A stretch of 64,000 bases of DNA from Odontocerum albicorne (lineage: Eukaryota; Arthropoda; Insecta; Trichoptera; Odontoceridae): assembly GCA_949825065.1 (NCBI GenBank), contig OX463849.1, positions 34,243,199 through 34,307,198 of the forward strand, written 5' to 3'. The position numbers and the translations under genes were made by a program. Numbering within the stretch: position 1 is the first letter of the stretch; each line of letters opens with the position of its first letter. Below the pieces are notes generated by a model that did not search any database, was not told where the DNA came from, and saw only the letters and a program-made list of their open reading frames with translations. Shown in pieces: positions 1 through 10,119 of this stretch.

Positions 1-225
1 GTCTCCCGGCAACATTTTTCAATATGTCCGAATCACCAATTCGTATCTGAAGAAGAAGAATTGAATGGAATAATAAAGTAGCCATAACTCTGTCAGTCTA
101 AAGATAAACATTACGACAAATCTGTATTTTTTATTAAATTATTAAACAAAACATAAAAGAGTATCGAAATAATCTAAAAAATATTTACGAGTTTACAGGT
201 ATATCGTAATTGGCACAACATATAT
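1..225. other. AT-rich, nothing recognised
   Basis: No open frame of note and no match to any repeat family seen elsewhere in the window. Confidence 0.4.
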
Positions 226-275
226 GTAACTTCTGTTTGGTTGGCTGGAGGAGATTGGCGTATGGCAATTTAACA
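226..275 (+). repeat. SINE-A tail fragment
   Basis: Contains the 'ttggctggaggagatt' core followed by a degraded 'gtatggcaat' that marks the 3' half of the SINE-A family in this window. There is no tRNA-like head. Confidence 0.5.
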
Positions 276-955
276 CATCATTTACCTTTGCGTAATCAAG
301 GTCGAAATAAAAAAAAATACATTGTTTAAGATTGGTTTTAAGACATTATTAAATAATAAATTGGTTTGAGTGTCCCGTTGACTTTAATTTCCTGTTGCAA
401 CTCGTCGTTCAACATCTTTCGAAACTTTTCCATATCCAAGTGGCAAAATTTATTTACATGTTCTTTTCATAGTTTATTTACATGTTCTAGCCTTTCATTA
501 TTATATTAGCTGTTAATTTCGCATTTTTTCAACAACTATCTATAACTTTTGATTACGCGAAATTCGTTCTAAGATATTTTCACATTTGTCATACAAGTTA
601 TGTGTATTGTGGTGTACAATAATTCTTTCTCAGCCTCTGCTATCACCTATGCTTAAAATATATAAATCCGCAAATATTCACACATTTTAGTTTTCTTGTC
701 ACTTACATGCACGCCACACTATTTGATTGCTTTATTTAGAATGCATGAGACATTCTGAATCACTTGTTAAATTAAGTCTAGGAACGATGAACCAACCGAG
801 CTGTAAATTATTAAACCGATTCATGTGAATAGTTTTTCCCACCCCTCTTATAGCCTGAAAAATCAATGCAAGAAAGTGTAATTTATCCAAAATGATGCTT
901 AAAAATATACAAAGAGTTTTAATATATTACATATTTAATATATTATATTTATTGT
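276..955. other. AT-rich, nothing recognised
   Basis: Low-complexity AT-rich stretch with no supported gene or repeat. Confidence 0.4.
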
Positions 956-1560
956 GACACTCACCTATCGCCCCTTCTACACCCATACACCTTTTCATAC
1001 AGCTCCTACGAATTATCTAACTTTTAACATTGAATTATTTCAAAATATCACTTGATCCAATCATACTTTCCTTAGTTTTTATCACTACAAAGCCTTCCAC
1101 TCATATTTACACTATATATTTGTTTTATTTATATTTCTTAATACACCCGCTCCACGTGTGCAAACCATCTCAGAGTTCTCTTCTCCATCTTACTCAACAC
1201 ATCAGCCTTAAGTTCACATTAATCCCTAATCACTTTAATCCGAATTTTGTCATACATTGTCATGCCATGTATTCGTATTCTTCATAGTGAACACATTTCA
1301 TCAGCATTTATTCGGCTGTTCAGTTTTGTTCCATGCCCAAATTTCATTCTCATACATTCAAGTCGGTACTAAATACTGTTGTGGACTATCATATTAACAG
1401 ATTTTAATACTATCCGGTTCAAGTGTATAAGTTTAAGTTCCCCATTGACTTTGTTTCCTATTGCTAAACAATTGTACAACTTGCTCTTATCTTTCAATTT
1501 TTCTTTTCTCACTTCTATCACCATGACTTTAGATTTGACAATATTTATTCTCAGATAATA
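956..1560 (-). pseudogene. RT-alpha LINE fragment (C-terminal half of reverse transcriptase)
   Basis: Read on the minus strand this follows the RT-alpha order: 'INIVKSKVMVIEVR' (the L-K-x-N-V-x-K-T-K-V-M-V segment after the RT catalytic box), then 'NKVNGELKLIHLNRIVLKS', then the C-terminal region (DNA 'aaggctgatgtgttgagtaagatg' class, 'LRWF.HVER', 'PRKV.LDQV'). Stops and frameshifts are frequent, so it is a dead copy of a non-LTR retrotransposon. It is interrupted at its 5' side by a SINE-A insertion. Family identity rests on the many parallel copies in this window; clade is not assigned. Confidence 0.75.
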
Positions 1561-1659
1561 TATTGTTTTTTTTTTTTTTTTTTTAACTGGAGAGTTTATT
1601 GCCATGTTGCAATCTCTTCCAACCAACCAGAAAGATGTTTTTATTGTTCTCAGATAATA
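1548..1659 (-). mobile_element. 5'-truncated SINE-A insertion with poly(A) tail and target-site duplication
   Basis: The tail half of SINE-A lies in minus orientation (about 1561-1646) with a run of T's at its 3' end, i.e. a poly(A) tail on the minus strand. The 13-bp sequence 'ttctcagataata' occurs on both sides (1548-1560 and 1647-1659), which is a target-site duplication. It lies at the 5' end of the RT-alpha fragment. Confidence 0.75.
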
Positions 1660-2275
1660 AATAAGAACTTTACATGGTACGAAAAACGAAATTAGTTTAA
1701 TATAAATAAATATAACGTTATCAGTATTTAATTATTTTAACCGTGAAAATGTACAATATAACGTTGTTTCGCATTATTTTATCCGTTAAAGGAAACAATA
1801 AACATTCCTTGTTACTTTGCATGCAGTTATTATGGATTTAATTTGAGGAAGAACACATAAAGGGCATGTTTGGACTGTTCTCGTTATACATCAGACAAAA
1901 TGATTTATTGCTGTCCAATCTTCATGAAGTAAATTGATGGTTAATTTTTTGTATCATGTTTCCAAGTTTCTGTCTTGTATTATTTGCACAATGCAGATTT
2001 TTTAAAAGATAAAATCATCAAGATATGCGACTGATTCATAATGGCGTCGTTGAATCACATTCACTGAAGAAAGGAGACGCAATTTAAAGTTTTTTTTTTC
2101 CGGAATTATCAAGTTTTAGGCTAACATTTGACACCTTTACTGCCAAGACCACACGATGTAAGACGTACACTAGAATCCATTCACGCGATATAGCATGGAG
2201 AACTATAGTAACTTTTTTAAACCAGTCAAGTCTTGGCATGATCCTCTAAGATCGGGAAATGTGACTATATATAGG
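1660..2275. other. No gene; one short motif shared with 33430-33480
   Basis: AT-rich. Around 2175-2215 the string 'cacgcgatatagc' and its flanks recur at about 33430-33480, so a degraded dispersed repeat is likely. Nothing else recognised. Confidence 0.35.
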
Positions 2276-2278
2276 TAT

Positions 2279-2481
2279 ATAATGTAATTTGTTTAGTTAA
2301 ACATTGTTTATTACACTTAATACAACGGTATCACTCTACCGGTTTCAAGGTGTTTACCTCATTATTAGGGAAGAATAATCAAGGTTTGTTTGTGCTCCCC
2401 TAAAGACGAGATGAAAATCTTGAAACTGGTAGGGCTATACCGTATATAAAGTGGAATAAACAGTGTTTTTCGAAACAAATT
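2279..2481. mobile_element. Foldback element J, copy 1
   Basis: About 200 bp with imperfect inverted arms. The left arm runs through 'aaacattgtttatta' and 'ctaccggtttcaagg'; the right arm returns 'ttgaaactggtaggg' and 'ggaataaacagtgtttt'. It is homologous to the near-perfect palindrome at 50238-50465 and to a half copy at 31727-31918. No coding capacity; behaves like a MITE or foldback family. Confidence 0.7.
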
Positions 2482-2533
2482 TTTAAATTCTAGAGTGTTA
2501 ATGCCTGAACTATAAAATATATATGACTATGTA

Positions 2534-3027
2534 AAGGGTCTTTCAAATTGAGCGGTTTTTTAATTCTAACTTTTTAAATTCTTGAATAAAACACACAAGC
2601 TGCTTTGATTTCAAAAAACGTTTTATTGGCCATTGAAGTATAACATATGACATTTAAACGCAAAAAAAAACAGTGTTCGCCAAATATTGCGGTTCTAACT
2701 CACCTATAATGCGAATAATTTCGTCCTTCAGCTCAGGAAATGATTGGGGGGCATTCTTATATTACTGGTTTTTCACGTAACCCTAGAGAAAATAGTCCAA
2801 CGGTGTCGGATCACATGATCTTGGTGGCCAATTAACATCACCGTTTCCGGAGATTACAATACATAAAATAATTTAAAAATTTGAACGCGTTGTTGCATTG
2901 TATACGACTCTATTTTTATAAATTTCATACATTACACTTCTCAAATGTGACAAGACCCAGGCAAGTTCCTGACGCCATCCGTGTTTTATCCAAGAATTAA
3001 AAAAACCGCTCAATTTAAAAGACCCTT
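2534..3027 (-). mobile_element. Core-deleted DNA transposon with terminal inverted repeats
   Basis: Terminal inverted repeats of about 35 bp begin 'AAGGGTCTTTCAAATTGAGC' on the left and match the reverse complement of the right end with few mismatches. TA lies at both outer edges (2532-2533, 3028-3029). On the minus strand the interior encodes 'WPPRSCDPTPLDYFLWGYVK' followed by 'LKDEIIRIIGELEPQYL', a tail typical of Tc1/mariner-like insect transposases. The N-terminal and first catalytic parts are missing and total length is only 494 bp, so it cannot move on its own. Confidence 0.8.
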
Positions 3028-3109
3028 TACCATGTATGGCATGTGATGTAACAACTGACGACGAAATTTTACATATTATTTGTTCATACAACTGCATACA
3101 ATTTTGAAC

Positions 3110-3312
3110 GGGCCTAGTTGGTAAAACGTTTGTCTCCCAACCTGGAGGTTACAGATTCGATTCTCATTGGAACCCAGATTTTTTCAAAAAGGATTCCAGT
3201 CTCTTTTTCATTTAATGCATATTTAACATCTTTCTGGTGGTTGGAAAATATTGTAAATGCTAATAAGTCCGCCAGGTTGTACCGTATACATTAAACGTGC
3301 AATACAATGTAA
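3110..3312 (+). mobile_element. SINE-A, full-length copy (tRNA-derived SINE)
   Basis: The head carries an A-box-like 'tagttggtaaaacg' and a B-box-like 'agattcgattctc', as in RNA polymerase III promoters of tRNA-derived SINEs. The body has 'ggattccagtct', the tail 'aataagtccgccaggttgta' and the end 'gcaatacaatgt'. Length is about 200 bp. Parallel full copies occur at 8880, 23828, 38312, 51898 and elsewhere. Confidence 0.8.
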
Positions 3313-3359
3313 TATCAAAATCTACTAAGATAATATGCCACAACAGTATTCTGATATCA

Positions 3360-3835
3360 AATTAGATATATGGAAGTCAAACGTGGACGTTGAAAAGACA
3401 GAAAGGAGCGAATGCAGTAGAAAAGTGTGCACTGAGAAGAGAACATGGGGTGATAATGTATGACAGATTAAGGAATGAAGTGATTAGAGATAAATTTGAA
3501 CATAAGGTTGATGTATAAAGTAAGATGAAGAAGAGCAGTATCAGATCGTTGAGGCATGTGGAACGAATGAATAAAGAAAGACTAACAAAACAAATGTACT
3601 GCAAATGTGATTGGAAGGCATGGTCGAAGAAGATCAAGCTTGATGTGTGGTTGAATCAAATTAATGATACATATTATATTTTGATAGAAGAATATGTAAA
3701 AAGTCAGATACGTAGTAGAAGTTGTACAAGGCGTATGGATGTAGAAGAGGATAAAAGAAGAGGTGTGTGGCGATAAAAAATCAAGCTCTCTCTCTTCTCT
3801 TTGAAACGACGTGATGATATGTATGTAATTATGCA
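3360..3835 (+). pseudogene. RT-alpha LINE fragment (C-terminal domain)
   Basis: Plus-strand translation gives 'RSLRHVERMNKERLTKQMYC', then 'KSQIRSRSCTRRMDVEEDK', matching the RT-alpha C-terminal order. Upstream DNA matches 'E-x-W-x-W-K-K-T-E-R' and 'GVTMYDRL'. A terminal 'gcgctctgtcctctctgcc'-type tail is partly lost. Frame breaks show it is dead. Confidence 0.75.
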
Positions 3836-3839
3836 TTAT

Positions 3840-4455
3840 CTATGGTATAGGATAATATCAATACAAGCACTAATAACTTAAAGTAATTTTCTCCTTGGGG
3901 GTACTAGAATTATTAAATTGGTCTTAAAATGAATAATATCAATTATTATTTCTTATTTTCTCAACTTAATTTGATAAACTCATCTGAAAAGTAAAATTTC
4001 ATTGTCCTTCTTAAAGTCATGAATGTAATGATCGATTGTTCGTAACTCCTGGAATTTATTAACATCCGAGTTCCAACAAGAAAGATAAGGCTGCATGACA
4101 CATTTCTATGTGAGAATTATAGAACGAATTATTTTGTAAATTTTCCTTTACTTTAGCTCCATATGATCGGAAATGAGTAAGCTTCGAGCCTTGAGATAGA
4201 ATCCTGCGTGTTTTTTTTAATTGAAGATAGTATTTGTTTTATCTATTCCTGCATTTTCCTCCCTTTCTGGACAAGGTTTGTCAATTTACAGTTGTATGAT
4301 TCGTTACATTTTGTTTTGTTGTAATTTTTTTTTCAACTTGATTTCAAATTTGTATTTTGAGATATTGGAGTGTTGTGGGGATGACTTTGAATTTAGGTTA
4401 TGCCTGTGATATGCACTTGTTGATTTTTGTTTATATGTTTATGTATTCCCTTTTC
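3840..4455. other. No gene recognised
   Basis: T-rich on the plus strand from about 4200 on, which may be the start of the Rep-G copy that follows. No supported gene. Confidence 0.35.
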
Positions 4456-4725
4456 ACATTGATATCAATAGTATTTCCTAGTTAGGTGCAGTGCGGGTTT
4501 TCCTCCTTTAGACGCTCCCGTGTTATGTTGGTGACTCAATAGAGCATTGTTGGGAGAATGTGTACCATACTTATTGCATTATTATCTATTGTTTGATTTG
4601 TTTGTTGTGCTTGTTTCTTTGAATTTGTTTTAATTTTCATTGTTTTATTTTTTTAATATATTTTTCAATACTCACTATTTTTTTTATTATTATAAGTTAC
4701 ATCGTTCCCTTTATTGATAAATATA
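4455..4725 (+). repeat. Rep-G copy (possible LINE 3' end)
   Basis: Shares the layout of Rep-G at 31440-31710: 'gtgcagtgcggg', a GT-rich stretch, 'actcactattttttttatta', a 'tacatcgttccctttattga'-like block and an A/T-rich end. Degraded. Confidence 0.45.
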
Positions 4726-4779
4726 TAAAAATACATAAGATTAACGCTTTGGAGATATGATATGTGCACTAAGAAAAAT

Positions 4780-5105
4780 TAATGGAGTGTTACTATGTAC
4801 ATGAAGGTGGAATGAAGATATCACAATGCATTGATAAAATTGAGGTTTTAACTAAGATGGATTGGGGAATTTTAAGATGATTTGGACAAATGTCACAATT
4901 TCGTTAAAGTCCGTGCGGCATATTAATTGGATCAAAGTTAGAACTAATGGAGTGTTACTATGTAAATGAAGGTGGAATGAAGATATCACAATGCACTGAT
5001 AAAATTGAGGTTTTAACTAAGATGGATTGGGGAATTTTAAGATGATTTAGACAAATGCCACAATTTCGTTAAAAATCCTGGCATATTAATTGGATCGAGG
5101 TTTGA
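4780..5105 (+). repeat. Tandem duplication, two copies of about 165 bp, RT-like
   Basis: The block from 'aatggagtgttactatg' at 4781 repeats at 4946 with few changes. Its content ('aagatggattggggaatttt', then 'aagatgatttgg') reads like the 'KMDWGILRWFGQM' segment of an RT-alpha-like C-terminal domain, so a piece of a LINE was duplicated. Confidence 0.6.
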
Positions 5106-5109
5106 ATTT

Positions 5110-6600
5110 CAAGCATATCTGAATAAGTTTAAAAAACAATTGTATTGCATTATTCAAAAAAAAAAGTTGTAATTTAAATTTAAAAAATTACAAATTGGTA
5201 TATTTTTTCATATAAAACAATTTGATTTCAAATCAGTATGATTTTATTCTCAAGGAGGATTGTATACATTTTCATCGAAATATTAATTTTGATATGTTGT
5301 TGATCCCTCAACACACTCATCTCAATTAGGTTACCAGTGATGACTGATATCACATTATCTAAAAACTGCATTAACTGATATCTGAATGTTAATCTCAGGT
5401 GACTATTATGGGTATCGCTGTAAATGATCATATCTGCCATAACAGGAGCACTCTTAGAATTTATATATAAAAATGGGATGAACAATCAATGGTTCTAATG
5501 TGAAACCGTCACAAAACCCAACTGGTAACTATTTAGGACTACCATAATGCCAAGAACATTGTATTATAACAACCGAAAGATCCGTTCATAAAATAGAAGA
5601 AAATAAATTAAAACATAATTAAAAAATACCATTGTTTACGGTGTGCACAAATTTGTGCGTTTCAGAAACCGTCTATTGCCACATATTTGTGCATTTCGGT
5701 TACGTTCAACTTTATACATAAAAAACACATGTTAAACTTCTTATGTCTACTGCCGTATTTGCTTTGCTTATTATATTTTTTTAAATAAACACATTTTTAC
5801 TAAATATTTTTAATAAACAATATAGCATTTTTAATAAACACCCCCGTAAACAATGGGTTAAATAAAAATATTAAATTTCGATTAAACAAACAGAGCCTTG
5901 CCTAACCAATATACAAGTATGGCAAAGTCTTAGAGTGGCATTTTTACGAGGCGGCAAATTTAAGATAAAAGTAAACGAACAATTAGATATGAAATATTTT
6001 ATTTTTAATATTGAAAATTGATTATTTCTGTTAAAAAAACAACATAGATGAAATTCAATAGACAACATATACCGTTCTGCATGTAAATTTGACCTGAAAA
6101 TGCAGCAGAGTTAAATTTAGTTTATCTATAATAATCTGTAAATAAATCATTATTTTTATCAAAACTATTATTAACATAATACATTGAAACCATCACGTCG
6201 AATCTTTCCAGGGGTTATTAGAAAATATCGAGTGTCATACTTTTATATCCTATGATGGGATAGGATATGGGATAGGATGGGTAGGCAGGGATACTATGTT
6301 AGTGTCTTCAGGTAGGTGCTATGTAACATAGGTAGATCAGATTCAATTTATTGTTTTTCGTGATTTCTATTCAATACAAGTAGATGAGTAGGTATGCTAA
6401 TAATATAAAATAAAAACCGATTTTATCGTAAGTTTTAATGACAGTCGAGAAAATTTTAATATTATACACATAGGCCGATTTTGCGTTTTTCTAGCTTGCT
6501 TAAGGGTGGCACAATGTCTAACGATAACCCTGAATATAAGATTCATGTGAACTGATACTAAGTTAAAAAAAATATACATGCAATCATTTTCTGCCTTAGG
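5110..6600. other. No gene recognised
   Basis: AT-rich. A short 'gggatagga' repeat lies near 6250-6285. Small open frames here show no domain or composition that supports a gene. Confidence 0.4.
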
Positions 6601-6626
6601 TGATCGTACAAGTTTTTATTTAAAAT

Positions 6627-7526
6627 AGGCAAACCATCCAAACTAGGATGATTAGTGCCACTTCATTAAATAGGCAATCCATCCAAACTAGGATGATTAG
6701 TGCCACTACATTAAATAGGCAATCCATCCAAACTAGGATGATTAGTGCCACTTCATTAAATAGGCAATCCATCCAAACTAGGATGATTAGTGCCACTTCA
6801 TTAAATAGGCAATCCATCCAAACTAGGATGATTAGTGCTACTACATTAAATAGGCAATCCATCCAAACTAGGATGATTAGTGCCAATACATTAAATAGGC
6901 AATCCATCCAAACTAGGATGATTAGTGCCAATACATTAAATAGGCAATCCATCCAAACTAGGATGATTAGTGCCACTACATTAAATAGGCAATCCATCCA
7001 AACTAGGATGATTAGTGCCACTACATTAAATAGGCTATCCATCCAAACTAGGATGATTAGTGCCACTACATTAAATAGGCAATCCATCCAAACTAGGATG
7101 ATTAGTGCCACTACATTAAATAGGCAATCCATCCAAACTAGGATGATTAGTGCCAATACATTAAATAGGCAATCCATCCAAACTAGGATGATTAGTGCCA
7201 CTACATTAAATAGGCAATCCATCCAAACTAGGATGATTAGTGCCACTACATTAAATAGGCAATCCATCCAAACTAGGATGATTAGTGCCACTACATTAAA
7301 TAGGCAATCCATCCAAACTAGGATGATTAGTGCCACTACATTAAATAGGCAATCCATCCAAACTAGGATGATTAGTGCCACTTCATTAAATAGGCAATCC
7401 ATCCAAACTAGTATGATTAGTGCCACTACATTAAATAGGCAATCCATCCAAACTAGGATGATTAGTGCCACTACATTAAATAGGCAATCCACCCAAACTA
7501 GAATGATTAGCGCCACTACATTACGC
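6627..7526. repeat. 45-bp tandem array, 20 units
   Basis: The unit starts 'aggcaatccatccaaactag' and continues through 'gatgattagtgccac'. Twenty units in perfect 45-bp register differ at few positions, mainly at 'ctacatt', 'cttcatt' or 'aatacatt'. Because 45 is a multiple of 3 and the unit lacks stops in one frame on each strand, long repetitive open frames appear on both strands; I do not regard either as a protein. A diverged single unit lies at 63533-63577 in the opposite orientation. Confidence 0.95.
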
Positions 7527-7639
7527 AATTATATGAGTCAATATAATAAAGCCAATTTGAAAAAAATGACAATTATAGATAATTCCAAGTTTCAACTGAT
7601 TAAGCTTCAAAAATTTAACAATCGATCTTTAGGCAAATC

Positions 7640-7770
7640 TCCTGGCTCCGCAATATACGTGATTGGAGCGGAGCGTTGAGGATCTTTTTCGGGCTGCCGG
7701 GGACAAAGATGTCTACTCTGAGGTGATATTCAATGTTGGAGGGACCTGACATGACACAAAGAAGAAGAAG
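7640..7770 (+). pseudogene. RT-gamma LINE tail fragment
   Basis: Translation gives 'QISWLRNIRDWSGALRIFF', then 'LEGPDMTQRRR'. It matches the tail at 39735-39945 read on the minus strand ('GRRQISWLRNIRDW', 'GGPDMTLRRRR'). This is the extreme C-terminus of an RTE-like endonuclease/reverse transcriptase. Confidence 0.7.
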
Positions 7771-7944
7771 TATTGTATTACACTTTCGTTGTATAGAGTA
7801 CAATTATAGCCATGTGGTAATATCTTCCAACCAACCAGAAATAAGTTAAAGAAGCTTTTTAAACAATGGTTTCCAACGGCAATTAAACCAGCAACGTCCG
7901 GGCTGGGAGACAAGTGTCTTACCAACAAGGCCACGGAAGTCGGC
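7771..7944 (-). mobile_element. SINE-A copy
   Basis: Minus-orientation SINE. The tail complement 'tattgtattacactttcgtt' is at the left, 'ccaaccaaccagaaa' in the middle and the tRNA-like head complement ('ctgggagacaagtgtcttac', 'ggccacggaagtc') at the right. It abuts the RT-gamma tail. Confidence 0.8.
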
Positions 7945-7945
7945 T

Positions 7946-8330
7946 TAAAGACATGGATGTAAACATTTTGACTATCATTATAGAAGCTCGAAGAAATCTC
8001 AACCTATTTGCATATCGAAAGAGAGTTAGCTATTACGATAGACACCAAGGAATTTAATTTCATCTTTTTGAAACATACGGTTTAGCACGTATTTTATAAA
8101 TGTCCGGTATATAAAATAAGTAAATATTAAAATATAATTAAACAAAAAAAATATTTTACTGTTTTCTTAACATAAAAGTTTTTTTACAAAATAAAAAAAA
8201 AACTATAAATGATCGAAACATGTCACATTGTTGTTCTAAAGGACGAAATGCGTTTCTTAAAAAATGTTCATTTTGCGAGGTTGTTGATCTCAATATATAA
8301 CATATATGGACCATAATTCGAATGCCACTG
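7946..8330. other. No gene recognised
   Basis: AT-rich and featureless. Confidence 0.4.
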
Positions 8331-8333
8331 ACA

Positions 8334-8600
8334 TCACGACATCCTTAGACCTCGAATATCAACAACGTAAGTCGCAGAAATAATATTCCATGATGCAAAC
8401 ACCGTCAACACTCTCGTCTGCATGTCGCGGGACGTAGAGACGTCATCAAGCGCAGAGGCGAGCCTCCGTGACAAAGCAGGTAACTGGAAAACCGTCTGGA
8501 CACTCTGTCCGAGTTTCTTGTATAGGTCAATGCTTCCCTGCCTTAGCAGGGTTGAATGTCCGGCGTGTGTCACTAAACCCTGCGTGAATATTTCAAGAAG
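8334..8600 (-). CDS. Possible coding exon of unknown function
   Basis: A stop-free minus-strand frame of about 80 codons has markedly higher GC and more balanced codons than its surroundings. It includes 'LLRQGSIDLYKKLGQSVQTV', then 'SRRLASALDDVSTSRDMQTR' and 'LTVFASWNIISATY'. Just upstream is an acceptor-like 'attcacgcag', and a weak donor-like 'cgaggtctaag' lies near the end. I do not recognise the protein. It could be an exon of a host gene, a retrocopy fragment or a transposon piece. The nearest neighbours are only SINE and LINE debris, which argues for caution. Confidence 0.3.
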   Translation of the reverse strand, partial: LLEIFTQGLVTHAGHSTLLRQGSIDLYKKLGQSVQTVFQLPALSRRLASALDDVSTSRDMQTRVLTVFASWNIISATYVVDIRGLRMS

Positions 8601-8689
8601 TGTACAAAAATTTATCCATTGTCGTACAGAGCATAAACAATATCACCTCAGTTTTTAATAATAATCAAGTGAATGCACTTTTGAAGGAA

Positions 8690-8845
8690 TATAAGCTAAG
8701 GAGTAAAAGAAATAGAAGGATCTGTATAAGAATATGTATGCACGCGTTAGAAGGGGACGTTAGTATGTCGTGACAGAAAAGTTCTACACTCCGTCCTCTC
8801 TGCCTTTCCCAACTGGGAAAGAGCGTGGTCGTATATATCTATGAA
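8690..8845 (+). pseudogene. RT-alpha LINE tail fragment
   Basis: Carries the family-specific end 'ctccgtcctctctgcctttc' followed by 'ggaaagagcgtgg', the DNA of the 'W-R-S-x-L-S-A-Y-P' ending. Only the last part of the element is left. Confidence 0.6.
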
Positions 8846-8879
8846 GAATAACTAATTGGCATTTCTTTTCGTCTTAAAG

Positions 8880-9085
8880 AAGACCTCCGTAACCTAGTTG
8901 GCATGTTTCCCAACTCGGAGATTGCGGGTTCGAATTCCGTTAGAACCCAGATTATTTCTTAAAAGGATTTCAAATCTGGTTTTCACTTAAGACCTCTTGA
9001 TTGTATTTATATTTGGTTGGATGAGATTGCCACATGGCAATAAGCCCGCCAGGCTGTAATGTATGCAATAAAAGTGAAATACAAC
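8880..9085 (+). mobile_element. SINE-A, full-length copy
   Basis: Complete head-to-tail copy: 'cctagttggcatg', a clear B-box-like 'gcgggttcgaattcc', 'tctggttttcacttaagacc', 'ggttggatgagattgccaca' and 'aataagcccgccaggctgta', ending 'agtgaaatacaac'. It is one of the best preserved copies and lies just after an RT-alpha tail on the same strand. Confidence 0.85.
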
Positions 9086-9089
9086 AGTT

Positions 9090-9425
9090 GTTATTTTTTC
9101 TTTTTGTTTAAAGTCATGCCTGATATGCGAGTCATCGCGATTCTTCAAATGAAGTCGTCGTTGAATGAATTCGTGAGTCTACATTTGCAATACATAACGG
9201 TACAATATTGCCATAAACCAAGCGTCAAGGACTTTCAACGGATGAGTATCAGGGAACACCTCCGCCATGACAAATAGTTTTTATTAGATAAAGTTCATTC
9301 ACTCCATACACACATACTTCGCTTTAAGGACCTTCTTTTAACGGAATTACACTACAACGTAATTGAAAAAAAAAAAACAATTCACAAATTTATTCTTCAA
9401 TTGCGAAACTTCATTGCGATATTTA
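9090..9425. other. No gene recognised
   Basis: One 72-codon plus-strand frame runs here (9059-9277) but starts inside the SINE tail and shows no known domain. Confidence 0.35.
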
Positions 9426-9429
9426 ATTG

Positions 9430-9490
9430 CGAAACAATCTGGCAAGCTTAACCAGGTGGCAATATCTTACAACCAACCAGAAAAAAATAA
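9430..9490 (-). repeat. SINE-A tail fragment
   Basis: Contains 'ggtggcaatatcttacaacc' and 'aaccagaaaa' in minus orientation; no tRNA-like head. Confidence 0.6.
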
Positions 9491-10004
9491 AGGATCGCAA
9501 AAATAGACGCAAAAAAAACATTCAAATAATTATTCTCCTTAACAAAATAGTATAAGTAAAAGTGAAATCATTAATCAAAGGAATATGAAGGGACGGTGGA
9601 GAGCCAAAAAAAACAGGAATGAAATACTTTTTATTACTGACATGAAATTAAGAGTTTGTTCAGACGTTTTTTAAAAAATGCCAACGACGAAGCTAGTCTA
9701 CCATTAGTTTGTAACTGGTTCCGGAGTCTCACTGTTCGGAAAAGCAAATAAGCGATCTCTGTTTGAGCGTAGCGCATATTCATGATAGTAAAGACGCTTA
9801 ATATTCTTGGTGAGATAAGAGGGGTGGCGGGGCAGTTTTTTTACGTTTTAATAATTGAATTCAAATCTTAATTGAAAATGATTACGAAGAAGACAGGAAC
9901 TAAAAAGTGTCTCGTAAAATTAATTACATGACAATTTTATAAAAACCAGATTGAAAAAGACAAGAGAAAGTATGTTATGTAAGTTGCTAACTTGGGGTGA
10001 ATTT
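9491..10004. other. No gene recognised
   Basis: AT-rich, no supported feature. Confidence 0.35.
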
Positions 10005-10117
10005 TTTTCCCAGTCGATTAATTCTGACATGAAATTAAATTTTTGTTTCCCAATCGATTAACTTTGATATGAAATTAACTTTTTGTTTCCCAATTGATTA
10101 ATTTTTATATGAAATAT
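10005..10117. repeat. Short tandem repeat, about 3 units of 40-46 bp
   Basis: 'gtttcccaatcgattaa' followed by 'gatatgaaattaa' is repeated three times with substitutions. Confidence 0.75.
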
Positions 10118-10119
10118 CC

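Noticed and set aside
6627..7526. CRISPR array
   Set aside because: Direct tandem units without unique spacers, in eukaryotic sequence. The same holds for the other arrays here.
6620..7679. Two long open frames (302 and 343 codons) over the 45-bp array as proteins
   Set aside because: They result from a stop-free 45-bp unit repeated in register. Both strands are equally open, there are no conserved cysteines or a signal peptide, and no domain.
8880..8960. Functional tRNA gene in the SINE-A head
   Set aside because: Box A/B-like sequences recur in many SINE-A copies joined to the same body; no acceptor stem pairing.
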